Source of the DNA: Flaccisagitta enflata
Lineage: Eukaryota > Chaetognatha > Sagittoidea > Aphragmophora
Direction: 5' to 3'
NCBI GenBank assembly: GCA_965153355.1
Contig: OZ231126.1
Location: 109,988,001 to 110,052,000 of the forward strand
Length of the DNA stretch: 64,000 nucleotides
Part shown: one piece after another, positions 32,442-41,908 of the stretch
How the letters are laid out: each line of letters starts with the position of its first letter
Numbering within the stretch: the first letter of the stretch is position 1
Notes under the pieces: generated by a model
What the model saw: only the letters and a program-made list of their open reading frames with translations
The model's database searches: none
Told to the model about the DNA's origin: nothing
Translations under genes and position numbers: made by a program

Positions 32442-34484
32442 AAGTGTCATCGCTCTGCTGCGTATTGAATAAGGCCACAAAGGTTGTGACATACCTAACT
32501 ACTCAGGCATTATACTGTGAAACCACCTTTTGCACTTCAACTGCCCCTATGGAGTCCAAAATAGCAGAATGCATTTTTGCTGTCCCGACTTCTTGTCCCT
32601 GTAAGCAAAAAGCTAGTTTAAGCAATCAAAAAATGTCAAGCAGAGTCATCCAATAGCTTGTAAGCCATCTCTATCCATCCATTGATATGTGCAAAAAATT
32701 TGAACTCAATAACTCAACTGTAAGAGGAAAAAAAATGACTTCAAATTATAATACTCTTCCCCTTCATTTTTCATATTTTTTTCTCAAAATGAGATAAGTC
32801 GACAGTTTTTTTGTGAAGCCTATGATTGTTCAAACATTAAGCATTTTTTTCTTTTGTCATTACATTAACAACTAGTTGAATAAACATTTCAAATTTCAAG
32901 GATTTTTCCATTTCATTTTGGAGAAATCAACATTTTCCTAGAGCGTTACAATTCAAAAGTGCTCCTTGTTGGTAGTGTCACACTTGTGTCACACTATGAT
33001 TCATACTCTGTCAAGGCATAGTAACATGATTAACGGAAAATTCATGTACATGATGAGAAAGATGGTGAAATTCTGTACCTACATCTAAAATTTCAAGCCT
33101 TAACTCTAATTCGTTTGATCACAATGAAATTACAAAGTTGATCAGTACTGAAATAGGGATTGAATTGTAACGCTCGCCGACAAAGCCTCATAGTTAATTC
33201 TTTGTTTCCACACAGCGCTTCTCACACAAAGACGCGATGCTTTTGTGCCTCAATTTAGTAAAATTTCTTAAAAATCAAATTGGCTTATCCCAAAAACTAT
33301 TTGAGCTAGCCCAATGAAATTTTGCATGGTTGTTACCTAGATCAAGAGGGTTCTTCACCTATATTCTGGTGTGTCTTAAAGAATGCCGAGGAGTCCCGAC
33401 AGACCAACCAACCTACCAGAAAAAAAATTGAAAAAACGGCATAACTTTTGAAATAATTGTCCAATATGGTTGAAATTTTGCATGAAGCTTCCCTTAAAGA
33501 TGCCTCGTCACTGACATGAAACAGAGCTTGGCAAAAAAAATTTTTCCTCCAACAGCCCACCCAGCCAGAAATGGTGCTTATAGAGATTTTTTTCAAAAAA
33601 CTCAAAATTTTTTTAAAAAATTCAGAAACATGATCATACATGATTGCTTGAACATATTCATCAAAAATTTGACTGTCATATTGATTTCTTCAATGTATTT
33701 AACTAAATTTATTATTAGTACGCTTGCAAAAAATGTGTAATTTGGCCTAATTTGTATGAAAAATGAGCTCACGTAAGAAAATCCAAGTATCAATTCATAC
33801 ATGATATAAGGTTAGCTACATGATGATGTATGGTTTTGTTCAATTTTCAACATTTAAAAATTGATGGATTTCACTCTGTCCACGGACCCTTTTCCATGAC
33901 ATTAACCTTGAACAATTCTCTCACTGCAGATGAAAAAAGCGTCAAGTTTTTCAAAGTTATTGGCGGCCGTCGCGAGCGAAGAATAGCATGCTTTCCCATT
34001 AAATGACTCACTAACTTAGAGACCATAAGAGCACAATGATCAAATCAGATTTTATTTCTCTCTGTACAAATGGTTTTTTAGTATCATAAAATCTTTAGTA
34101 TTTGCTCAGAGAATAATCACTGATATTATTTGCACTTATAAAAGCATCATATTTTCTATTTGGAAGTATTTATAGTCTTTATTTCTATATATTGGAAAGT
34201 CGTTGAAAATTTTGGTGAATATGCAACTTTTTCCTTTACTGATTTACACTTTTGATTTTTAAAACTAGTCACTGGTCAATTTTGGATATTTTGAACATAG
34301 AATTTTCAATTTTTAGCAGTTGCATGGTAACAATTCTCGCTTTTGGTTCTTATGAACTACTGACTGGTTAATTTTCTTTGCCACGTAAATTGTAATTTGA
34401 CGGAACAGCTATCATCTCGAAGAGCAAGTCGTAAAAAGCTTGCTTCCTTTGATAGCTTAAATTTTATATTATATTATATTATTT
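32442..34484. other. interior of the 6.5-kb element, nothing recognised
   Basis: AT-rich sequence without recognisable coding motifs on either strand. Confidence 0.55.
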
Positions 34485-35589
34485 CAAAGATGGAAGGGTA
34501 TGAGTGTTTTTTTACCACATGAATTTGGTGGTCAATTTTGACGTTTTTTACAAGTTTTGATATATCTCCACTTTGGATGGACAAACTTGGATGAAATTGG
34601 TCACCAAATTGAAGAGTTTTTGGTGCTCTAGCTGAGTCTGGCAAAATTCTTGATCAATATAACCCTCAAAATTTTTAGGAGACTCTAGAAGCAGGTGCTA
34701 AAAAGTGAATTTTTTTGCCATTTTGGCTACTTTGGTCAAAATATTCGGGCACTTCCGAGATAAAAAAATACAAAAAATCCATGAGCAAATTAAACTAGTG
34801 CAAATCTAACCAATGATGCAATCGCCATATCAATATGTTAAAGTATATAGATTTGGCAGAGCTTCAAAGATCAGTGGGTGTGATAAATTAACATTTTTTA
34901 AGATTCAGGTCATTTTGGGTTCAAATTGGGAGCTTCAAAGATCAGTGGGTGTGATAAATTAACATTTTTTAAGATTTAGGTCATTTTGGGTTCCAATTGG
35001 AAGCATTTCAAAGATGGAAGGGTATGATGGTTTTTTTACCGGATATATTTATACTTTTTACAATTTCCGCTTTAGATGGACCAATATAAATAAAATTGGT
35101 GACACAATTGAAGATTTTTAGTCGCGTGCTACGCGACTCTACACCCCGCTTTGTCGGTCCGTCCGTCGGTCCGTTGGTCCATTGGTCAGTCCGTTGGTCC
35201 GTCACACTTTACTATTTTGGCATTTATGGGGTTTTTGGCTATACCGCTCCTGCCCAAATGCTCCACTGACCTCAAATATGGCCCCTGCCCACCCGCACGC
35301 GGCTGGAGTAGCCGTGTATCCGGCCTTGTTTGATTATCCTATTGATTCTGGTAAATCTTTTTATCAATATGACCCTCAAAATTTTTGGGGGACTCATGAA
35401 GCAGGTGAAAATAAGTCAACTTTGGTAACAAATTTTGGGCATCCAACCCCCATCCACACTCCTTCCCCCCACCTCCACACACAAAATAGCATCGCAAACG
35501 GGTTTTTTCACTTTTTTAACTTGTGCAATCAGACTGAGGGATGGACCTACAGAGGGACCAGTGGTTGGCCCGACGGATGGATGTACAAA
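34485..35589 (+). repeat. third copy of the arm unit, same orientation as left arm
   Basis: TTCAAAGATGGAAGGGTATG, CAATATAACCCTCAAAATTT and GATCAGTGGGTGTGATAAAT match 30405-30830. A local ~80-base duplication lies at about 34860-34990. The copy is split by the hairpin element at 35120-35328. Confidence 0.8.
35120..35328 (+). mobile_element. hairpin/GGTC dispersed element, reference copy
   Basis: It begins AGTCGCGTGCTACGCGACTC, a perfect-stem hairpin, then TACACCCCGCTTTGTCGG and a CCGT/GGTC-rich stretch. It continues TGCCCACCCGCACGCGGCTG and ends GTGTATCCGGCCTTG. It interrupts a repeat whose uninterrupted paralogue lies at 30530-30560, so its boundaries are well defined. It may have a short T-rich (TTT) target duplication. 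It is about 209 bases long and has no coding capacity. Confidence 0.85.
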
Positions 35590-36559
35590 GTCCCAGAAAT
35601 AGTGAAAAATGTCAAAATTGACTACCAAATTTATCCAGTAAAAAAACCATCATACCCTTCCATCTTTGAAATGCTTTTAAATTCTAACAAAAAATGATGG
35701 CACCAAGCGGATTGTAACATTGGTCAGCTCTAGAGCTATAGTCTTATAATCTCATAGAATTTGGGTCAAGTTCCTAAAGCCAAGTGGCCCGATTTTGAGC
35801 CCAAGATGACCAAAATACCAAAAAATGTAAATTAATCATACCTACTGATCTTCGAAGCTTTGCCAAATCTATATGCTTTAACCTATCGACATGCTGATTG
35901 CACCATAGGTTAGATCTTGAACTGTAGTTTAATTTTCTCATGGATTTTTTGTCTTTTTCTATCTTGGAAGTGCCCGAATTTTTTGACCAAAGTAGCCAAA
36001 ACAACAAAAAAAATTCACTTTTTAGCACCTGCTTTTAGAGTCTCCCAAAAATTTTGAGGGTCATATCGATCAAAAATTTTACCAGATTCAGTTAGAGCAT
36101 CAAAAAATCTTCAATTTGGTCACCAATTTCATCTAAATTTGTATATTCAAAGCGGAGATATATCAAAAACTGTAAAAAATGTCAAAATAGGCCACCAAAT
36201 TCACTGATAAAATAACCCTCACACCCTTCCATCTTTGAAGAGCTCTCAAATCTTAGCAAAAAATGATATCAGTATGCGGATTGCACCACTGGCTAGCTCT
36301 TGAGCTCTAGTTTCATAATCTCATGGATTTCAGGTCAAATATCAAAAGCGAAGTGGCCCCATTTTGAGCCCAAAATGACAAAATTTCAAAATTTTCACCA
36401 CAACCACCTTGAAGATGTGATAAATAAAGGGATTTCGGCGAAGGGTTTTACCAAGCTAAGATGATGAAATTTGTATTTTAGGCTCAGTACATCATGTATC
36501 AAAATAAAAAAGGCTGACGAGTAGTGATATCCAAGAATTACAGTGCTTAAAGAAACGTA
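35590..36559 (-). repeat. right long inverted arm
   Basis: This is the reverse complement of the left arm, ending ...GTGCTTAAAGAAACGTA. It again contains two copies of the internal unit (TTGAGCCCAAAATGAC and TTGAGCCCAAGATGAC segments). Confidence 0.85.
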
Positions 36560-36567
36560 CTGTGCAC

Positions 36568-36914
36568 CATAAAGCTCCAGTCGCTATACAAAATGAATGT
36601 TTTGTCCTTCACATTGGTGTCTAAAGCATACAAATACCCTTTCATGTGGACCTGACATAGCAAGTCTTTGAAATTTTTCACTGTCATCATCAGTAAATTT
36701 GAATGCCACGCCCTTTTTCAATTTATCACTGAGGAAACAGGTCATGACGCGTCCGTGACGCATCACCTGTCCTATATAGACAGTCATGCCGATGATTTTT
36801 TGTGTCTGGCAAGGCTTGGATAGTACTTATAGTTTTCTGAGCTATCGTGATAATATTTCCTCTGTAGCTAAAACCCAGGTACTCAAAACCCTCAAGGTGA
36901 CAAAGAATGTTGAT
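36568..36914 (-). pseudogene. Gypsy-like RT connection and start of RNase H
   Basis: The EYLGFSYRG thumb motif is followed, through frame changes, by FKFTDDDSEKFQRLAMSG. A TFILYSDWSFMV-like start of the RNase H domain then leads up to the target duplication of the inserted 6.5-kb element. Confidence 0.6.
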
Positions 36915-37229
36915 TTATGTGCTACTGAGCAAAAAATTGGCCTCCTCTAGGCAATATAGCACCCTGTTAAGGAATGCCAAGTGTAGCAGGACAGGCAATT
37001 CTTTATCATTTTGAGCAGGGCGGGGCAGTGTTTTAGACTCAACCTTAAGCTCTTTGATGCGGTCAATTTCGGTCGGAGATTGCACCATGATATCATCAGT
37101 GTATACATGGGCTGAGTTCTCACAGATCAATTTACTCCTTTTCTCAGGTGGGCCCGTTGACAAACCTTTGACAATCATGTCATTGAGGGCGTCAGGATCA
37201 GCGGTCACTGGCAGATGGAGCGACTCCAA
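36915..37229 (-). pseudogene. Gypsy-like reverse transcriptase, YTDD catalytic segment
   Basis: AHVYTDDIMVQSPTEIDRIK contains the YxDD catalytic box. FLNRVLYCLEEANFLLS matches the following helix. Just past a stop the same frame reads INILCHLEGFEYLGFSYRG, the RT thumb motif (F/Y)LG. Confidence 0.8.
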
Positions 37230-37720
37230 AAACCATTCGCGACCAATACCAATCTGCTCACTCTCTCTCTCTCTCTCTTTCCCGCCTTTCGATGATCGAC
37301 CATCTTCTTCTCTCCTTCCTCGGGTTTCTCCTTCTTCGCTCGAATCTTCTGCTTTTCGAAGAAAGACTCTTCTTCATCATCATTCTTTCTTCTTTCGCTT
37401 TGATGATCAATCCTTCGAGCTCTCTCTTCGCATTGCCGGCGCATCTCAGATTGCTTTTCTGCAGCAATTTCGTCATCGTCAAGTTTGCGATATGCAATTT
37501 TAAACTCATCAAAACTAAGGTTGGCAGGTATGTTGTTTTGCCTTTCCACTGCGTGACTGCTTACGCGTTGATTAATACGAGATCCCTCCGGGCAGCCTTG
37601 AGGAATGGAACTCAAAACTGCCAATGGGATGCCAGTCATTTGCGTCTCAAACGCAAACAGCAACTTTGCAGCCTCTGTAGCACAGCCGTTTAAGGTCAGC
37701 ACAAGTTTTGAGCATGTCAC
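37205..37720 (-). pseudogene. Gypsy-like reverse transcriptase, palm with charged insertion
   Basis: KLLFAFETQMTGIPLAVLSS followed by IPQG at 37603-37595 fits the RT motif before the catalytic loop. About 130 codons of Lys/Glu/Arg-rich, coiled-coil-like sequence (for example DDDEIAAEKQSEMRRQCEER) then intervene before YTDD at 37103. RTs normally have about 35-40 residues there. A (CT)n tract lies in the insertion at about 37257-37279. Confidence 0.6.
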
Positions 37721-38189
37721 ATTCTACTTTCCCCAAGGTTTGAAAAATGGTGGGTGGTGACTTATAGAACATAGATGACAGATTACTCGAGTCGACGACA
37801 CACCCAAAGCATTTTTCTAAGTCTGCCGTTGTCATGGCATCCAAAGAGGCCTTGTCAACTGGCTTTTTGACTTTGTCTTGAGGCTTTAGTACAACAAGGA
37901 ACCTGTGTAAAGCTGAGGGCCTACCCTTTGCTGGCTCAATGATCCCACTATCCATCATTATCCTTTGTATGCGATTGGTGATAAGTTTTTTTAGCCCGCT
38001 CACGGCTTTAGCACGCACTTGCAGTTGCAATTCGCGTGGATAAATAGCATCGAGACACCAGGTTATCATCCCTACTCTCAAATGGCTAGATTTTCCCGCA
38101 AAAGCACCCCTTCTTGCATATAGCAAGTTGATAACATCCTGTTTAAATTGAGCTGGCACTATATAAATTTTATCTTTGAAATGAGTCAA
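37647..38189 (-). pseudogene. Gypsy-like reverse transcriptase, N-terminal part
   Basis: IQRIMMDSGIIEPAKGRPSA then LHRFLVVLKPQDKVKKPVD matches the RT fingers pattern I..LL..GIIEPS.SP....VVLV.KKDG. It then shifts frame near 37700 into the palm segment. Confidence 0.7.
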
Positions 38190-38204
38190 AATTTCATCAT
38201 ACTA

Positions 38205-38796
38205 CCTAGGAAAAAAGTATATCTACACCTGGGATACAATATGAGTTAGTGCCCTAATATTCATTAAATCATTATATAAAAAGTGTAAATAAATAAAATA
38301 ACTTGTTTTTTAACTAAAAATTCTTATGAAAGTTTTTGAAATAAATATCCAAAGCCATTCTAACTTTTTAAACACGATATGGTATCATCACTCATAGGCA
38401 AATTTACAATTTTGGAAGAAGTTTATACTTATATCTGGGATTTCCAAATGTACAAAACCACAAAAACTAGGATAAGTTTATTTTCTCGATTTTTTGATGT
38501 AGATAATTTTGTTTTTTTTTTTAATTCTACTTGCTGCTCTAGAAGCAGAGATATGTTAACTTAAAGCTGTTTAAAATTTCTGCATTCTGCTGTATTTTAT
38601 ATTTTCTTGATTTTGAAAATGAATGTCTTATACATTTTTGAATGTAATTTCTAAACGGTTTAAGATACACCAACCAGATAAGACTCTTTTTCAAGATTTT
38701 TTGATAAAGTTTAATTTGTTTTTTAAAAAATCTTTCTAGCATTTTTAGAAGCAAAGATATCCTTGGTAGAAGGTGTAGATATACTTTTTTCCTAGA
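38205..38796. mobile_element. MITE inserted in Gypsy-like pol
   Basis: The ends are inverted: CCTAGGAAAAAAGTATATCT at 38205 onwards and AGATATACTTTTTTCCTAG ending at 38795. Flanks are TA-rich (ACTA...ATAGTA), compatible with a TA target duplication, but the flanking bases are themselves palindromic, so the boundary is uncertain. There is no coding capacity. Confidence 0.75.
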
Positions 38797-39539
38797 TAGT
38801 ATGTCCAAAAATTGACCCTTTCCTTCCGTACCTTCTTCAACTCTTCCCTTTCCTCGGCAGATAATTGCCTTCTTTTGAGATAGAGGATAATACAGTTAAA
38901 GTGGATTGGCCCCTTTGCTGATAAGTACTTGGCCAATTCCTCAGGACTGGCCCCGTAATAAAGAGCCTGCCACTTCTTACAATTACCAGCCCTCAACTCT
39001 TCCGCTTCCCTTTCAGATCCAACGAAGCAAACGTTGTGGAGAACCCTCGTCTCATTCACTTTGGCACAGTCCTCGAGTTTGGGTGGCAATAAAGGAGAGA
39101 GGTGGCCAAAGGGCGAGTCAGTGGGTAAGTTTATGATATCGACTGTGGCTGTTTTGAGGAATTCCACAAATACCTTTGTCCCGTATACTTCACCCCTTAG
39201 TTTAAGGCGATAGATCTGAACGACCCGGTCAGTTGGCTTTAATCCCATCTTCTCATACTCTTCCGGGAATTCTATGTATAGCACATCTCCTGAACTGACA
39301 CTACCTCCTTGACATAGGTCCAGTTTTACACCAAGAAACAATGAACTGCCTCTGCAAAGCGATACTCCCTTTTCAATCACTAAGGGGATTTTCTCCATGT
39401 TTATTGACTCAGACTGAAGAGCATAAATTTGGTTGGCTAGGTCAAAGCGATGCACTGGGTGGGCTGGGCCGTCAATGGAGAATGAATCATTGGCGGCATC
39501 AAGAGTCACGTGATTCTGTTTCAGACAGTCGTACCCCAA
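38745..39539 (-). pseudogene. Gypsy-like protease 2 end and PR-RT linker
   Basis: It starts with GYDCLKQNHVTLDAAND, completing the second protease, and has a long linker to the RT domain. Its last ~18 residues (after RVNFWTY) come from the MITE inserted at 38205-38796. Without that insert the frame would lead into the segment at 38189. Confidence 0.7.
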
Positions 39540-39710
39540 AAAACCCTCATAATTACTATCACCCTGATATACAAAAAAGGTGACTGGTCTCTTAATCCCC
39601 GTGCCAAAATCTACATAGGCCTGAATTTTGTGCAGTAGGTTGATATTGTTGCCGTGAAAGAGAACGCGTGAATAGAGTGAGGGAGTGGGGTAAAAGTGAG
39701 TCCGGATTTG

Positions 39711-39947
39711 TCAAGCCATTTTTTTGGACAGCAAACATAAGGTTGAACCGCTGTCAAGAAGGCATTGCAAATAAATGCCAGATGTGAGGGGGGCATTCTT
39801 TTTGTTAAGCACACAAAGTTTTGCAAATGGCAACATTCCACTTACTAAGTTAACTATATCTCTTTTCAAGACTGATCTAATGCTTTTATGCTCGATCCTT
39901 TCTTTACTCCTCAGGGATGCGGTCAGAGATAGTGGGTGAGGAAGCAA
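39711..39947 (-). pseudogene. Gypsy-like retropepsin domain 2, N-terminal half
   Basis: GIYLQCLLDSGSTLCLLSKK is a second aspartic-protease active-site motif (DSGS). After a frame break it continues through the flap region (39545-39700) to FLGYDCLKQNHVTLDA at the start of the next segment. This is the typical C-terminal retropepsin motif. Confidence 0.75.
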
Positions 39948-39998
39948 GAGAGAATCGGCATTCCAGTCCCTTTCAAGAAGTCGGTCATTTACAAGCAG

Positions 39999-40775
39999 TC
40001 AGTTATTTTTAACGATCATCGGCTTGGTCTTCCTCGCGTTTCGGCGATCGAGATTAGTCAAGTGGGAGACAAGATTAGGCTCATTGAGGCCTTGGCGATT
40101 GGTCAAGTAAGTGGGTGAGGAATTCTGGTTGATTGTCTGTCTCGATGTCTGTCCAATCGTCTGTCTTTCTCCCCAAAAGAAACATTGTGCGTCTCCGCAA
40201 TAGTAACAGTAGGGCATACAGACAACTGATTGATCGAAACGATTTTGATTTGAATTTTTGCTGACGTCACTGTCACTGTCACTGTCACTGTCGTCGCTGT
40301 CATGTCCGCTGTCATTCCCAGTGACTGTGGCTGTGACTGTCCTGTTCACTATCGTGTACGTGACTGTTTCGATGTCGTACTCACTGTCTTGACTATCGTC
40401 TTGACTATCGTCACTGTCATCGTCATCATCATCGAAATTTTTACCATCATCGTCACTCTTTCCCCCCAAATCAATATCATTTATGATCACACCAAGTTTG
40501 GCCATGTCAAAATATGATAGCAAGGGACATTTTGTCTCAGAACAGATGTAAAAAGAAACAAGTGTCTTCTTGCAGTCCTCTGTCAGTCTGTACCGCTTGT
40601 CAGTACAGTCAATGTACAAGTCTTTGTGATTCAATTTGATCACCTCCCCATCTGCTCCCTCTATAGATTCATCGACCCGTATCCTTTTCGCTGAAGGAGG
40701 TACTTCATACTGACGCAGGAGGGACAAAGAAGATCCTGTATCAGCCACTAACTCGGTTAATCCTTCCATAATCAC
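39999..40775 (-). pseudogene. Gypsy-like retropepsin domain 1
   Basis: GLTELVADTGSSLSLLRQYE is an aspartic-protease active-site motif (DTGSS). It is followed at the expected distance by CPLLSYFDMAKLGVI, the I/L-G-like second motif. A long acidic, SD-repeat tail follows. A CX2C-type stretch YCYYCGDAQCFFWG is near the end. Without substitutions it looks like a complete retropepsin fold. Confidence 0.75.
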
Positions 40776-41152
40776 CCCGATACGTCACTTGGTCCGTCAG
40801 TGAATATTTGGTTGCTTTTGTTTTTTTGCTTGTGTTTCTTATCGTCAATCTTGTTGACTTTTCCGCTCTTTCTTCTGCCAAGCATTTTGTTTAAAGCGTT
40901 GACCGTGTGTGTTATCTCATCGCTGTCACTCTCTGACCCAGAGTCATTGGCTTTATCCCCAATATGGTTCATCTCTCCAGCCTCATCCTCATCTTCACTA
41001 TTGGTCGGTCTGTAGTCAGTTACCTCTGTGGCTTGAGAATCTTCACTCTCTGACCCCGAGTCACTTCTCTCTACAATCTCAAGATTGTTTACTCTATCCT
41101 TCGCTCTCTTTCTCTTTTTTTCATTCCGCCACTCTGCGGGTGACTTTTTCAC
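40772..41152 (-). pseudogene. Gypsy-like polyprotein, charged linker
   Basis: A Lys/Arg-rich start (NEKKRKRAKDR) is followed by Ser/Asp/Glu-rich sequence (SDSGSESEDSQATE) and a basic tail. No enzyme motif is visible. It lies between the gag zinc knuckle and the first protease and overlaps both neighbours by four bases, each time at GTGA, in a different frame. Confidence 0.55.
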
Positions 41153-41847
41153 TTTGATAAAAGAGACCTCGTTCTTTTTATATTTGTATTTAGCCTAAAT
41201 AATGATAATGCACAATCTTTGGCCCAATGTTTGTCCGAGTTGCATAGGCAGTTATCATTTTTCTTTTTCCTTCTATAGTCCCCTTTGTCAGAATAGCCCA
41301 ATGCATTGTCATCACTAAAGTCCTTATGTTTCCTTGTAAGAAGTTTGACTTCATCAGCCATTGAGAAACTATGGGAACTATTAGTTTTTCCAAAATCTGT
41401 CGCTGCCTCTGAAACTTGGTCAGAGACAATTAGATTTTGACAAAATGCGACTCCCGCGAAAATTTCAGTGATCTCATATTTATACATCTCTGAAACGAGA
41501 TATTTATTATTAATTCCACGACAAAACAAATTAAACAATTGTTGTCTGTATAAATCTGTATGGACAAACAAATAAAAATCCTTAGCAGGTAGAGAATGAT
41601 TATGAAGTTCAGTTAAACGGAAGGCCCATAAACCCACCAGTTCACCCTTTCTTCTACCTGCACTTTGCAGTTGACATTCATAATGTTGTGTACTTTCTAA
41701 TCCTAGAGTTGCCCCAATTTTCGTGGCCGAAGCGTTGACCTTAATCCCCTGGTGAGCAGTGCTCATTTGTTGGACCTGGAACCGTAGTTCTGGATTGCGG
41801 AAGCTAGTACAAAATTTATATACTTGTGAGGCCTCATCAAGTTTCAA
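41149..41847 (-). pseudogene. Gypsy-like gag, 5' truncated
   Basis: A helical capsid-like region is followed by CLCNSDKHWAKDC, a variant CCHC zinc knuckle (C-x-C-x4-H-x4-C), near residue 206. The frame begins at a non-ATG codon after a stop. Satellite DNA starts about 60 bases upstream, so the N-terminus is lost. The next coding segment lies in another frame, overlapping at a GTGA. Confidence 0.7.
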
Positions 41848-41908
41848 AAAGAATCAAAAATGAAAACTCCATTCAGAGTAGAAGCTCCTAAATGGGTTTT
41901 TGTGTTTT

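Larger units (their letters stand above)
30086..36559. mobile_element. 6.5-kb foldback-like transposon with 8-bp target duplication
   Basis: The terminal bases TACGTTTCTTCAAGCACTGT and their reverse complement are the outermost parts of ~900-base inverted arms (30086-30985 and 35590-36559). CTGTGCAC at 30078-30085 repeats exactly at 36560-36567. The insertion splits the RNase H region of the Gypsy-like pol. The arms contain internally repeated ~575-base units. No transposase was recognised. Confidence 0.85.
28246..41885 (-). mobile_element. decayed Ty3/Gypsy-like retrotransposon, interrupted twice
   Basis: Minus-strand order: gag with zinc knuckle (41847), charged linker, two retropepsin-like domains, RT with YTDD, RNase H and the integrase H2C2 finger. 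Integrase core and LTRs are missing. The 5' end is cut by the satellite and the 3' end by a hairpin-element fragment. A ~590-bp MITE (38205-38796) and a 6.5-kb element (30086-36559) are inserted in pol. Confidence 0.8.
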
